Assembly (NCBI RefSeq): GCF_037126175.1
Contig: NZ_CP146986.1
Coordinates: forward strand, 1,764,501-1,828,500
Length of the DNA stretch: 64,000 nt
DNA from: Pseudomonas sp. RSB 5.4
GTDB lineage: Bacteria; Pseudomonadota; Gammaproteobacteria; Pseudomonadales; Pseudomonadaceae
Reading direction: 5' to 3'
The position numbers were made by a program, and so were the translations under genes. Under the pieces are notes generated by a model. That model was not told the origin of the DNA. It searched no databases and saw only the letters and a list, made by a program, of their open reading frames with translations. Shown one piece after another: positions 57,642 to 64,000 of this stretch. Position 1 is the stretch's first letter. The number at the start of each line of letters is the position of its first letter.

Positions 57642-60191
57642 ATGAACGCAGCACCCTCCCCCGATGACGCCCAAGCCCTGATCGCCCGTACCGACTGGAG
57701 CCGCACTCCGTTGGGCGCTTCAGGCACCTGGCCGCAAAGCCTGCGCACCGCGGTGGACATCGTGATTCACTCGCCGATGCCAATGCTGTTGTTGTGGGGG
57801 CCGCAGCTCACGCAGATCTACAACAATGGCTTTGCGATGCTCGCCGGCAGTAAGCATCCGCACGCTTTCGGACAGCCTGCACACCTGATATGGCCAGAAC
57901 TTCAGGACTTTACCGACCCGATTTATCGAGCCGTCCTACAAGGCCAGGTGCGCACCTACAGCGAACGCCGATTTACCCTGCAACGCGAAGGCATAGAGTC
58001 CGACTTCTGGCTGGACCTGACCTACAGTCCGATCCGCGATGAAAATGCGCAAGTGGCGGGGATTCTGGTAACGGCCATCGAAACCAACGAACGCCGGCGC
58101 ATCGCCCTCGAACTGCAACGCCGTTCCGAAGAAAGCCTCAAGGCCCAGCGCGACACGGAAGAACGCCTGCAACTGGCGCTGGCCGCCACCGACGCGGTCG
58201 GCACCTGGGACTGGGACATCGGCGAAGATCGTTTCATCGCCGACGCGCATTTCGCCCAGTTGCACGGCATCGATCCGGCGCAGGCCAGCCAGCTGCCGAT
58301 CAGCGACTACCTGCAAGGCGTGCATCCCGAAGACCGCGCCTTGATCGCCCGCAGCATCAAGCATTGCATCACCCACGGCACCGAGTACGCCGAGGAATAT
58401 CGCCTGCTGAAAGCCGACGGCGAACTGCGCTGGGTGTTTGCCCGCGGCCGCTGTTACAAGGATCACCATGGACGACCGGTGCGCTTCCTCGGTGCCGCAC
58501 TGGACCTGACCGAACGCAAGCACACCGAGCAGGCGCTGCGTCAGAGCCAGACGGAATTGCAACTGATCATCAACGCGATGCCGATCCTCATCAGTTATGT
58601 CGACCACGAAGAACGCTTCCGTCTGAACAACGCCGCCTATCTGGACTGGTACGGCCTCACGCCGCAGGAACTGTATGGGCGCACCATTCGCGAGGTGATC
58701 GGCGAAGAGGCCTACTTTCTCCGCGCGCCATACATTGCCGAGGCGCTGGCTGGGCGACCCTGTTCGTTCAGCCTGTACACCCCGCACCGTGACGGCAGCA
58801 GCCGTCACGCGCTGATGAACTACCTGCCGCGCCACGGTGCCGATGGCGCGGTCAACGGTTTCTACATTTTTGTGATCGACGAAAGCGAACGGAAGAAGAC
58901 CGAAGAAGCGCTGCGCAATCTCAATGAAACCCTCGAAGAACGGGTCAGCGCCCGCACCGAACAACTGGCCCAGGCCAATCAGCGCCTGCAAAACGAGATG
59001 TTCGAACGCGAGCGCGCCGAAGATGCGTTGCGCCATGCGCAGAAAATGGAAGCGGTCGGTCAGCTCACCGGCGGTATCGCCCACGACTTCAACAACATGC
59101 TCACCGGAATCATCGGCAGCCTCGATCTGATGCAACGCTATATCGCCGACGGCCGCGCCCATGAAATCGGGCGTTTCACCGAGGCGGCGGTGTCGTCGGC
59201 CAACCGTGCGGCGGCGCTGACCCATCGCCTGCTGGCGTTCTCGCGCCGGCAGTCGCTGGACCGCAAAACCCTCAACGTCAATGAACTGATTCATTCGCTG
59301 GAAGATTTGATCCGCCGCACCAAAGGCGACCCGATCGAACTCACGCTGCGGCTGGCCGACGATGTGTGGCCGATCAGTACCGACGTCAGTCAACTGGAAA
59401 ACGCCCTGCTCAACCTGGTGATCAACGCCCGCGATGCGATGCCCGATGGCGGTGAGCTGCTGATCGAAACCGCCAACGTCTACCTCGACGGCAACGACAT
59501 CACCACCCTCGAACCGGTCAAGGCCGGCGACTACCTGATGCTGGCGGTCAGCGACAACGGCACCGGCATGACCCCGTCGGTGCGCGCCAAGGCGTTCGAT
59601 CCGTTCTTCACCACCAAACCGATCGGCCAGGGCACCGGGCTGGGACTGTCGATGATTTATGGTTTCGCTCAGCAATCGGGTGGCCATGTCAGCCTCGACA
59701 GCCTGCCGGATCACGGCACTTGCGTGCGCTTGTACCTGCCGCGCCTGAACCTGCTGGAGCCCGAACATCCGCTGGTGGAGCCGACCAGCACTGCGCCAAC
59801 CGCCACCTGTGGCGAAACCGTGGTGGTGGTTGAAGATGACCCGGCGGTGCGCATGCTGGTGCTCGATCTGCTCAAGGAGCTGGGTTACCTCGCCCACGAA
59901 GCCGCCGACGCCAGCGCCGCCCTGCCGCTGCTGGAATCGGAGCTGCGGGTGGATCTGCTGGTGACCGACGTCGGCCTGCCGGGAATGAACGGCCGGCAAC
60001 TGGCGGAAATAGCTCGCCAGCATCGCCCGGGCCTGAAAGTGCTGTTCATGACCGGTTACGCGCAGAAAGCCGCCGAGCGTCAGGGCTTTCTCGAGGATGG
60101 CATGGACATGGTGGCCAAGCCGTTTTCGATTGAAGTGCTGGCGAACAAGATCCGCGAGATGATCAACCAAACGCCGTCACTTGAGGCATAA
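57642..60191 (+). CDS. hybrid sensor histidine kinase with three PAS domains
   Basis: An 849-residue cytoplasmic kinase with no membrane segment. Three PAS-type sensing regions (about 25-150, 175-300 and 305-420) are followed by a coiled coil, a HisKA domain with the phospho-His in GGIAHDFNNMLTG, an ATPase domain (NLVINARDAMPDG, FDPFFTTKPIGQGTGLGLS), and a C-terminal receiver with phospho-Asp in LLVTDVGLPGMNG. The DFNNML type is common in bacterial soluble kinases that signal to their own receiver. It is divergent from the PilU-like gene, and its output partner is not in the window. Confidence 0.88.
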   Translation: MNAAPSPDDAQALIARTDWSRTPLGASGTWPQSLRTAVDIVIHSPMPMLLLWGPQLTQIYNNGFAMLAGSKHPHAFGQPAHLIWPELQDFTDPIYRAVLQGQVRTYSERRFTLQREGIESDFWLDLTYSPIRDENAQVAGILVTAIETNERRRIALELQRRSEESLKAQRDTEERLQLALAATDAVGTWDWDIGEDRFIADAHFAQLHGIDPAQASQLPISDYLQGVHPEDRALIARSIKHCITHGTEYAEEYRLLKADGELRWVFARGRCYKDHHGRPVRFLGAALDLTERKHTEQALRQSQTELQLIINAMPILISYVDHEERFRLNNAAYLDWYGLTPQELYGRTIREVIGEEAYFLRAPYIAEALAGRPCSFSLYTPHRDGSSRHALMNYLPRHGADGAVNGFYIFVIDESERKKTEEALRNLNETLEERVSARTEQLAQANQRLQNEMFERERAEDALRHAQKMEAVGQLTGGIAHDFNNMLTGIIGSLDLMQRYIADGRAHEIGRFTEAAVSSANRAAALTHRLLAFSRRQSLDRKTLNVNELIHSLEDLIRRTKGDPIELTLRLADDVWPISTDVSQLENALLNLVINARDAMPDGGELLIETANVYLDGNDITTLEPVKAGDYLMLAVSDNGTGMTPSVRAKAFDPFFTTKPIGQGTGLGLSMIYGFAQQSGGHVSLDSLPDHGTCVRLYLPRLNLLEPEHPLVEPTSTAPTATCGETVVVVEDDPAVRMLVLDLLKELGYLAHEAADASAALPLLESELRVDLLVTDVGLPGMNGRQLAEIARQHRPGLKVLFMTGYAQKAAERQGFLEDGMDMVAKPFSIEVLANKIREMINQTPSLEA

Positions 60192-60230
60192 TCCCGCGCC
60201 CCGCCGTCACCCCGTTACAGGTATCGCACG

Positions 60231-60506
60231 ATGAAAGCCCAAGCCCGCCACATTCTGGTGAAAACCGCCGAAGAGGCCGAACAACTCAAGCAACGCATTG
60301 CCAAGGGCGAAGCGTTCGATGTGCTGGCGAAGAAATACTCGACCTGCCCGTCCGGCAAACGTGGCGGTGATCTGGGTGAAGTGCGGCCGGGGCAGATGGT
60401 CGGTGCGATTGATGCGGTGATCTTCAAGAAGCCGCTGCGTACGGTGCACGGGCCGATCAAGAGCAAGTTCGGCTATCACCTGGTGCAGGTGTTTTTCCGC
60501 GACTGA
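60231..60506 (+). CDS. parvulin-type peptidyl-prolyl isomerase (copy 2)
   Basis: A 91-residue parvulin (MKAQARHILVKTAEEAEQL..., STCPSGKRGGDLGEVRPGQMV, FGYHLVQVFFRD), a paralogue of the ppiC gene at 44171. It is a single catalytic domain without signal peptide. It begins 39 bases after the kinase gene and may be cotranscribed. Confidence 0.9.
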   Translation: MKAQARHILVKTAEEAEQLKQRIAKGEAFDVLAKKYSTCPSGKRGGDLGEVRPGQMVGAIDAVIFKKPLRTVHGPIKSKFGYHLVQVFFRD

Positions 60507-60525
60507 GTGTTGGCTTCAGGGCCTC

Positions 60526-60591
60526 TTCGCGAGCAAGCCCGCTCCCACAGTCTGGAATGCGGCCCCCTGTGGGAGCGGGCTTGCTCGCGAA
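60526..60591. repeat. REPIN
   Basis: Inverted pair of the main REP core (60526-60550 and 60567-60591), between convergent ppiC copy 2 and kdgK. Confidence 0.9.
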
Positions 60592-60621
60592 CCGATTGCG
60601 CAGCAAACGGCCATCCACCGC

Positions 60622-61554
60622 TTACCTGGGAATCAACGCCCCCGGCACCTGAATCACCCGACTCGCCAGCCAATGCCCCGCCTCCGCCGCCTCGACCGGA
60701 CTGCCCCCCAGCAACCGCCTCGCCAGATACGCTGCACTGAACGAGTCCCCCGCCGCCGTGGTATCCACAACTTTGGCGACCTTCTGCGCCGGCACTTCGA
60801 ACGCCTCGCCCTCACAACGAATCAGGCACGCCTCGGCACCACGCTTGAGCACCACTTCCGGCGTGCCGATCTGCGCGTACGCCTCGAACACCGCGTCGCA
60901 ATCGGCAAAATGGAACAGCGCCTGTTCGTCATCGACGGTCAGCAACGCCAGATCGACATGCGGCAACACGCTGCGATAGGCCGCCCGCGCCTCTTCCTGT
61001 GAGGCCCACAGCCGCGGTCGATAGTTGTTGTCGAAGACGATCCGCGCATCGCGTTGGCGCGCTTCGATCAGGGTCTGGATCAAGCGTTCGCGGCCCTTCG
61101 CGCCTAACACCGCGAGGGTGATGCCGCTGAAATACAGCACGTCGTAGTCCGCCAGCGCCGCCAGAATCGGCTCGGCGGCCGGCGTGGTGAAGCAATCGCG
61201 CACCGCCGCTTCATTGCGCCAGTAGAGGAAACGCCGCTCCCCGTTGGCGTCGGTCTGGATGCAGTACAGGCCCGGCAAGCGACCGGGCAGACGCTGCACC
61301 ATGTCCAGGCCAATGCCTTCATCGGCCCAATTCTGGCACATGGCATCGCTGAAGCTGTCGTCGCCGAGCGCGGTGACGTAATCGACCCGGGCCTTGTCGC
61401 CGAGAGCGCGGGACAGGTACACCGCGGTGTTCAAGGTATCGCCGCCGAAGCTTTGCTGCAGGCTGCCGTCGGCACGGTGCTGGAGTTCGATCATGCACTC
61501 GCCGATCAGGGCGATGCGCGGAGTGTTCGGGCCCAGGGGGCTGAGGCTGGTCAT
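60622..61554 (-). CDS. kdgK: 2-keto-3-deoxygluconate kinase
   Basis: A 310-residue PfkB-family sugar kinase that makes KDPG from 2-keto-3-deoxygluconate, feeding the Entner-Doudoroff aldolase. IALIGECMIELQH and GGDTLNTAVYLSRALG form the N-terminal family signature, and VDTTAAGDSFSAAYL carries the catalytic Asp. The longer in-frame start at 61620 lies within the REPIN. It follows the PLP-enzyme gene on the same strand after a REPIN. Confidence 0.9.
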   Translation of the reverse strand: MTSLSPLGPNTPRIALIGECMIELQHRADGSLQQSFGGDTLNTAVYLSRALGDKARVDYVTALGDDSFSDAMCQNWADEGIGLDMVQRLPGRLPGLYCIQTDANGERRFLYWRNEAAVRDCFTTPAAEPILAALADYDVLYFSGITLAVLGAKGRERLIQTLIEARQRDARIVFDNNYRPRLWASQEEARAAYRSVLPHVDLALLTVDDEQALFHFADCDAVFEAYAQIGTPEVVLKRGAEACLIRCEGEAFEVPAQKVAKVVDTTAAGDSFSAAYLARRLLGGSPVEAAEAGHWLASRVIQVPGALIPR

Positions 61555-61597
61555 CTTGTGCAGTCTCTGTTGATTCGCGGATGTCTGGACTGGCGCC

Positions 61598-61663
61598 TTC
61601 GCGAGCAAGCTCGCTCCCACAATTTGGAATGCATTCCCTTGTGGGAGCGAGCTTGCTCGCGAA
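61598..61663. repeat. REPIN
   Basis: Inverted pair of a REP variant with core GGGAGCGAGCTTGCTCGCG (arms 61598-61622 and 61639-61663), between kdgK and the PLP-enzyme gene. Confidence 0.88.
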
Positions 61664-61686
61664 TGGCCACGACTCGGTCTGAAGCC

Positions 61687-62901
61687 TTAGAAACAAGTCT
61701 CCATGCTCTCGATCACCGCCAACTGCTCATCCACCAGCAACCCCACCCGCCACTTGTCGAACGTCAGACACGGGTGCGAGGTGCCAAACGAAATGATGTC
61801 GCCCACCCGCAACTCAACCCCCGCTGCCACGCTCATGAACGCATGCTGGTCCATCACCGCCGTCACCTTGCACGCGCCGACATCGTCGCCCACCGCTGGC
61901 AACACACCGGCCTTGTAACGCAACAACGGCACCGGCAGGCCGGCATCGAACGCCACGTCGCGCTTGCCGAGGGCGATCACCGCAAAACCCGGCTCCGGCA
62001 TCGACTGTACATGCGCCCAGACTTCCAGCGCCGGACGCAGGCCTTCGTGCAGATCGCTGCGACGATCCAGCACGCAGCATTGCGCTTCCTTGTAGATGCC
62101 ATGGTCATGCGCCACATAACTGCCCGGACGCAACACACTCAGGAAGCGCCCGCCGGCGTTCTGCGTTTCGAACGACTCGGCGATCAGGTCGTACCACGCC
62201 GAACCCGAGGCGGTGATGATCGGCTTGGCGATGGCAAACGCGCCGCTGTCCTGCAACTGCACCGCCAGACGCACCAGCGACGCGGCGAATTCGCGAATGC
62301 CGCTGACCGCGTGATCGCCGTGGATCACCCCTTCGTAACCTTCGATACCGGTCAGGGCCAGCGCCGGTTGCGCGTTGATCGCCTGAGCCAGCGCGATGAC
62401 TTCCTGCTCGCTGCGGCAACCGCAACGGCCACCGATCACGCCGTATTCGATCATCACGTTCAACTTCACTCCACGCGAGGCGAAGTAGGCGCCAAGATCG
62501 GCGACGTTATCCGGGTGATCGACCATGCAGTAGAAATCGAAATCCGCATCGGCCAGCAGATCGGCAATCAATGCCATGTTCGGCGTGCCGACCAGTTGGT
62601 TGGCCATCAGCACCCGGCGTACGCCATGCGCGTAAGCGGCGCGGGTCTGGGTGGCGCTGGCGAGGGTGATGCCCCAGGCGCCGGCGTCGAGCTGACGCTG
62701 GAACAGCGCCGGGGTCATGCTGGTCTTGCCGTGGGGCGCAAGCTCGGCACCGCTGTCGCTGACGAATTTCTGCATCCAGCGAATGTTGTGCTCCAGCGCC
62801 TCGCGGTGCAGCACCAGCGCCGGCAGGCTGACGTCACGCACAAGTTGCGCGCCAATCGCAGCGGCGCCCTTTTCCACAGCGGTATTGATGGCAGTCGTCA
62901 T
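61687..62901 (-). CDS. fold-type III PLP enzyme (D-threonine aldolase / D-glucosaminate dehydratase type)
   Basis: A 404-residue alanine-racemase-fold enzyme. LAPHGKTSMTP carries the PLP-binding Lys59; the C-terminal domain has the metal-site residues His376 and Cys378 (SFGTSHPCLTFDKW). Close annotated relatives are D-serine deaminase/D-threonine aldolase-like proteins. P. fluorescens D-glucosaminate dehydratase belongs to this group (from memory) and makes 2-keto-3-deoxygluconate, the KdgK substrate. With kdgK and ridA next to it, a role in deaminating an amino sugar acid is likely. An IclR gene ends 43 bases upstream. Confidence 0.8.
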   Translation of the reverse strand: MTTAINTAVEKGAAAIGAQLVRDVSLPALVLHREALEHNIRWMQKFVSDSGAELAPHGKTSMTPALFQRQLDAGAWGITLASATQTRAAYAHGVRRVLMANQLVGTPNMALIADLLADADFDFYCMVDHPDNVADLGAYFASRGVKLNVMIEYGVIGGRCGCRSEQEVIALAQAINAQPALALTGIEGYEGVIHGDHAVSGIREFAASLVRLAVQLQDSGAFAIAKPIITASGSAWYDLIAESFETQNAGGRFLSVLRPGSYVAHDHGIYKEAQCCVLDRRSDLHEGLRPALEVWAHVQSMPEPGFAVIALGKRDVAFDAGLPVPLLRYKAGVLPAVGDDVGACKVTAVMDQHAFMSVAAGVELRVGDIISFGTSHPCLTFDKWRVGLLVDEQLAVIESMETCF

Positions 62902-62944
62902 GGTAAAACTCCTCGCATTCAGTCGCGGCCGCAGGCAGCCGCGG

Positions 62945-63709
62945 TTATTCGTTGATACGCCGGGCGAGGCTGTTCGCGCTCTCGATCAGCACCCGGCGAT
63001 AGTCGTCGTAATTGTTCTTCGCGTCGGCCCGTGGGGCGACGATGCACAGAGTGCAGATGGCCACGCCGCTGGGGTCTTTGACCGGGGCGGCAAAGCAATG
63101 GGTGAAGGTGTCGGCGACGCTGTCGAACGAGAAGAAGCCATCGATGCCGGCTTGACGGATTTCCGCCAGAAAACGTTCCAGCGGCAGGCGTTCGCCGTCG
63201 GGCAGGATGTAATCGTCTTCGTCGATCAGGTCGATGATCTGCTGGTCGCTCAGATGCGCGAGCAACAGGCGTCCTGAAGCCGTCCACGGGATCGGTGCAT
63301 TTTCGCCGATGTCGGACGAAATGCGAAAATGCCGCTCGCCTTCCTTCATCAGTGCCACCGTGTATTTGCGCCCGTTGAGCAGGCACATCTGCGCGGTTTC
63401 CCGGGTCTGGCTGACGATCTCCTGCAAGGCGTGATCGGCCTCGCGACTGAGGTCGAAATGGCGTAGGTGCGCCTGCCCGAGGAAGTACAACTGGCGCCCC
63501 AGATAGACGTGACCGTCCTTGCCCACCGGCTCCAGAATCCGTCGCTCCAGCAGTGACGCCACCAGTTCGTAGACCGTGGATTTCGGGCTGCCGATACCGT
63601 TGGCGATGTCGTTCGGACGCAGCGGCTGGCCGATCTCCTTGAGGAAATCGAGGATATCGAACGCCCGGTCCAGACCACGGGCCCGGCGTTTGATGGTGTC
63701 TTCGGTCAT
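62945..63709 (-). CDS. IclR-family transcriptional regulator
   Basis: A 254-residue regulator with an N-terminal winged helix (about 10-70, RAFDILDFLKEIGQPLRPNDIANGIGSPKSTVYELV) and a C-terminal IclR effector domain (VALMKEGERHFRISSDIGENAPIPWTASGRLLLAHLSDQQ). GGGAA nine bases upstream favours the ATG at 63709 over in-frame starts at 63724 and 63784. It lies just upstream of the PLP-enzyme gene and probably controls this operon in response to a sugar acid. Confidence 0.88.
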   Translation of the reverse strand: MTEDTIKRRARGLDRAFDILDFLKEIGQPLRPNDIANGIGSPKSTVYELVASLLERRILEPVGKDGHVYLGRQLYFLGQAHLRHFDLSREADHALQEIVSQTRETAQMCLLNGRKYTVALMKEGERHFRISSDIGENAPIPWTASGRLLLAHLSDQQIIDLIDEDDYILPDGERLPLERFLAEIRQAGIDGFFSFDSVADTFTHCFAAPVKDPSGVAICTLCIVAPRADAKNNYDDYRRVLIESANSLARRINE

Positions 63710-63777
63710 GTCAGTGGTTCCCATAAAAAGTGCCGGGATGGTAACTGGCCTGAGGTGTTGTGTCAGTTGGATCGAGG

Positions 63778-63910
63778 CCCTCACCCCCCGCCCTCTCCCG
63801 GAGGTAGAGGGAGCCTGACCGTATCGATGTAAATGTAAGCGTCATACGCGAAATTCGCATCGATACAGATCAGTCCCCTCTCCCTCCGGGAGAGGGTTAG
63901 GGTGAGGGGT
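63778..63910. repeat. long intergenic inverted repeat
   Basis: CCCTCACC...CCCTCTCCCGGAGG at 63778 is inverted at 63871-63910 (CCCTCTCCCTCCGGGAGAGGG and GGTGAGGGG). GTATCGATG and CATCGATAC form a nested inner stem near 63821 and 63858. It belongs to a widespread intergenic repeat of pseudomonads and lies between ridA and the IclR gene. Confidence 0.85.
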
Positions 63911-63919
63911 AGCCATCAC

Positions 63920-64000
63920 TCAAACCTTTTTCTTGTAAGCAATACAGTCGATCTCGACCTTGCAATCGACCATCATGCTCGCCTGCACACAGGCCCGCGC
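63920..64000 (-). CDS. RidA-family protein, C-terminal end (partial)
   Basis: The last 26 codons of a gene entering from the right edge read ARACVQASMMVDCKVEIDCIAYKKKV. The ARxCVQAxxL...VEIxxIA ending is the RidA/YjgF C-terminus, which carries the Arg and Cys of the active cleft. RidA proteins hydrolyse reactive enamines released by PLP enzymes. Its position upstream of the PLP enzyme gene fits that duty. The rest of the gene is outside the window. Confidence 0.85.
   Translation of the reverse strand, partial: ARACVQASMMVDCKVEIDCIAYKKKV

Noticed and set aside
57936..60170. A 744-residue open frame antisense to the hybrid kinase gene
   Set aside because: It is a mirror of high-GC codon use; the plus-strand frame has complete PAS, kinase and receiver domains, while the antisense has no recognisable domain or start signal.

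Overview
The window is chromosomal DNA of a fluorescent Pseudomonas, most likely of the P. fluorescens group. The evidence is the gacA-uvrC-pgsA-tRNA cluster, a fap-type functional amyloid locus, an HbcR-controlled 3-hydroxybutyrate cluster, high-GC coding sequence and many REP/REPIN elements built on TGTGGGAGCGGGCTTGCTCG. No rRNA, CRISPR array, insertion sequence or prophage was seen. The assignment comes from reading and family memory only; no database search was run.

Layout. 1-4.6 kb: the end of a fapC-like amyloid gene, then fapD, fapE and fapF, and a convergent VpsR-like sigma-54 activator. 4.9-8.4 kb: a small protein, a delta-60 repeat protein and the antiporter NhaB. 8.4-11.8 kb: a tightly coupled gnd-zwf-HAD phosphatase operon (minus strand). 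12-15.4 kb: the lipid A/LPS phosphoethanolamine transferase CptA and GalU. 15.6-17.6 kb: small lipoproteins and hypothetical proteins. 17.7-20.7 kb: a DNA alkylation repair group (2OG oxygenase, AlkB, Ada) and a GyrI-like protein. 20.7-25.6 kb: a YhdH/AcuI reductase, a large secreted Trp/Gly/Tyr-rich protein and a nitronate monooxygenase. 25.6-28.3 kb: modABC behind a textbook Mo-box. 28.3-32.9 kb: topoisomerase IB, an ABC-F ATPase, three small proteins and MsrA. 33-35 kb: sparse accessory DNA next to tRNA-Leu.

35-39.9 kb (minus strand): tRNA-Leu, tRNA-Cys, tRNA-Gly, pgsA, uvrC, gacA, a GNAT protein and a nitrilase-family hydrolase. 40-41.6 kb: a DAHP synthase behind two consecutive aromatic-residue-rich leader peptides, the first followed by a strong intrinsic terminator. 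41.7-44.5 kb: a three-repeat hypothetical protein, a LipA-family lipase without a secretion signal, and PpiC. 44.6-50.1 kb: the YejABEF peptide ABC transporter. 50.3-56.3 kb: HbcR, a GntP-family permease, 3-hydroxybutyrate dehydrogenase and acetoacetyl-CoA synthetase, with a visible sigma-54 promoter. 56.4-60.5 kb: a PilU-like ATPase, a hybrid histidine kinase and a second PpiC-type parvulin. 60.6-64 kb (minus strand): KdgK, a fold-type III PLP enzyme, an IclR regulator and the end of a RidA gene. Together these fit an amino-sugar-acid (2-amino-2-deoxy-D-gluconate) pathway.

The signals most worth following are the tandem leader peptides before DAHP synthase, an Ada protein that has lost three of its four zinc cysteines but keeps an Ada-box-like promoter element, a 12-bp inverted repeat that buries the ribosome binding site of a small gene at 31.9 kb, a terminator-like attenuator between fapC and fapD, and the putative HbcR sites separated from their sigma-54 promoter by a REPIN.
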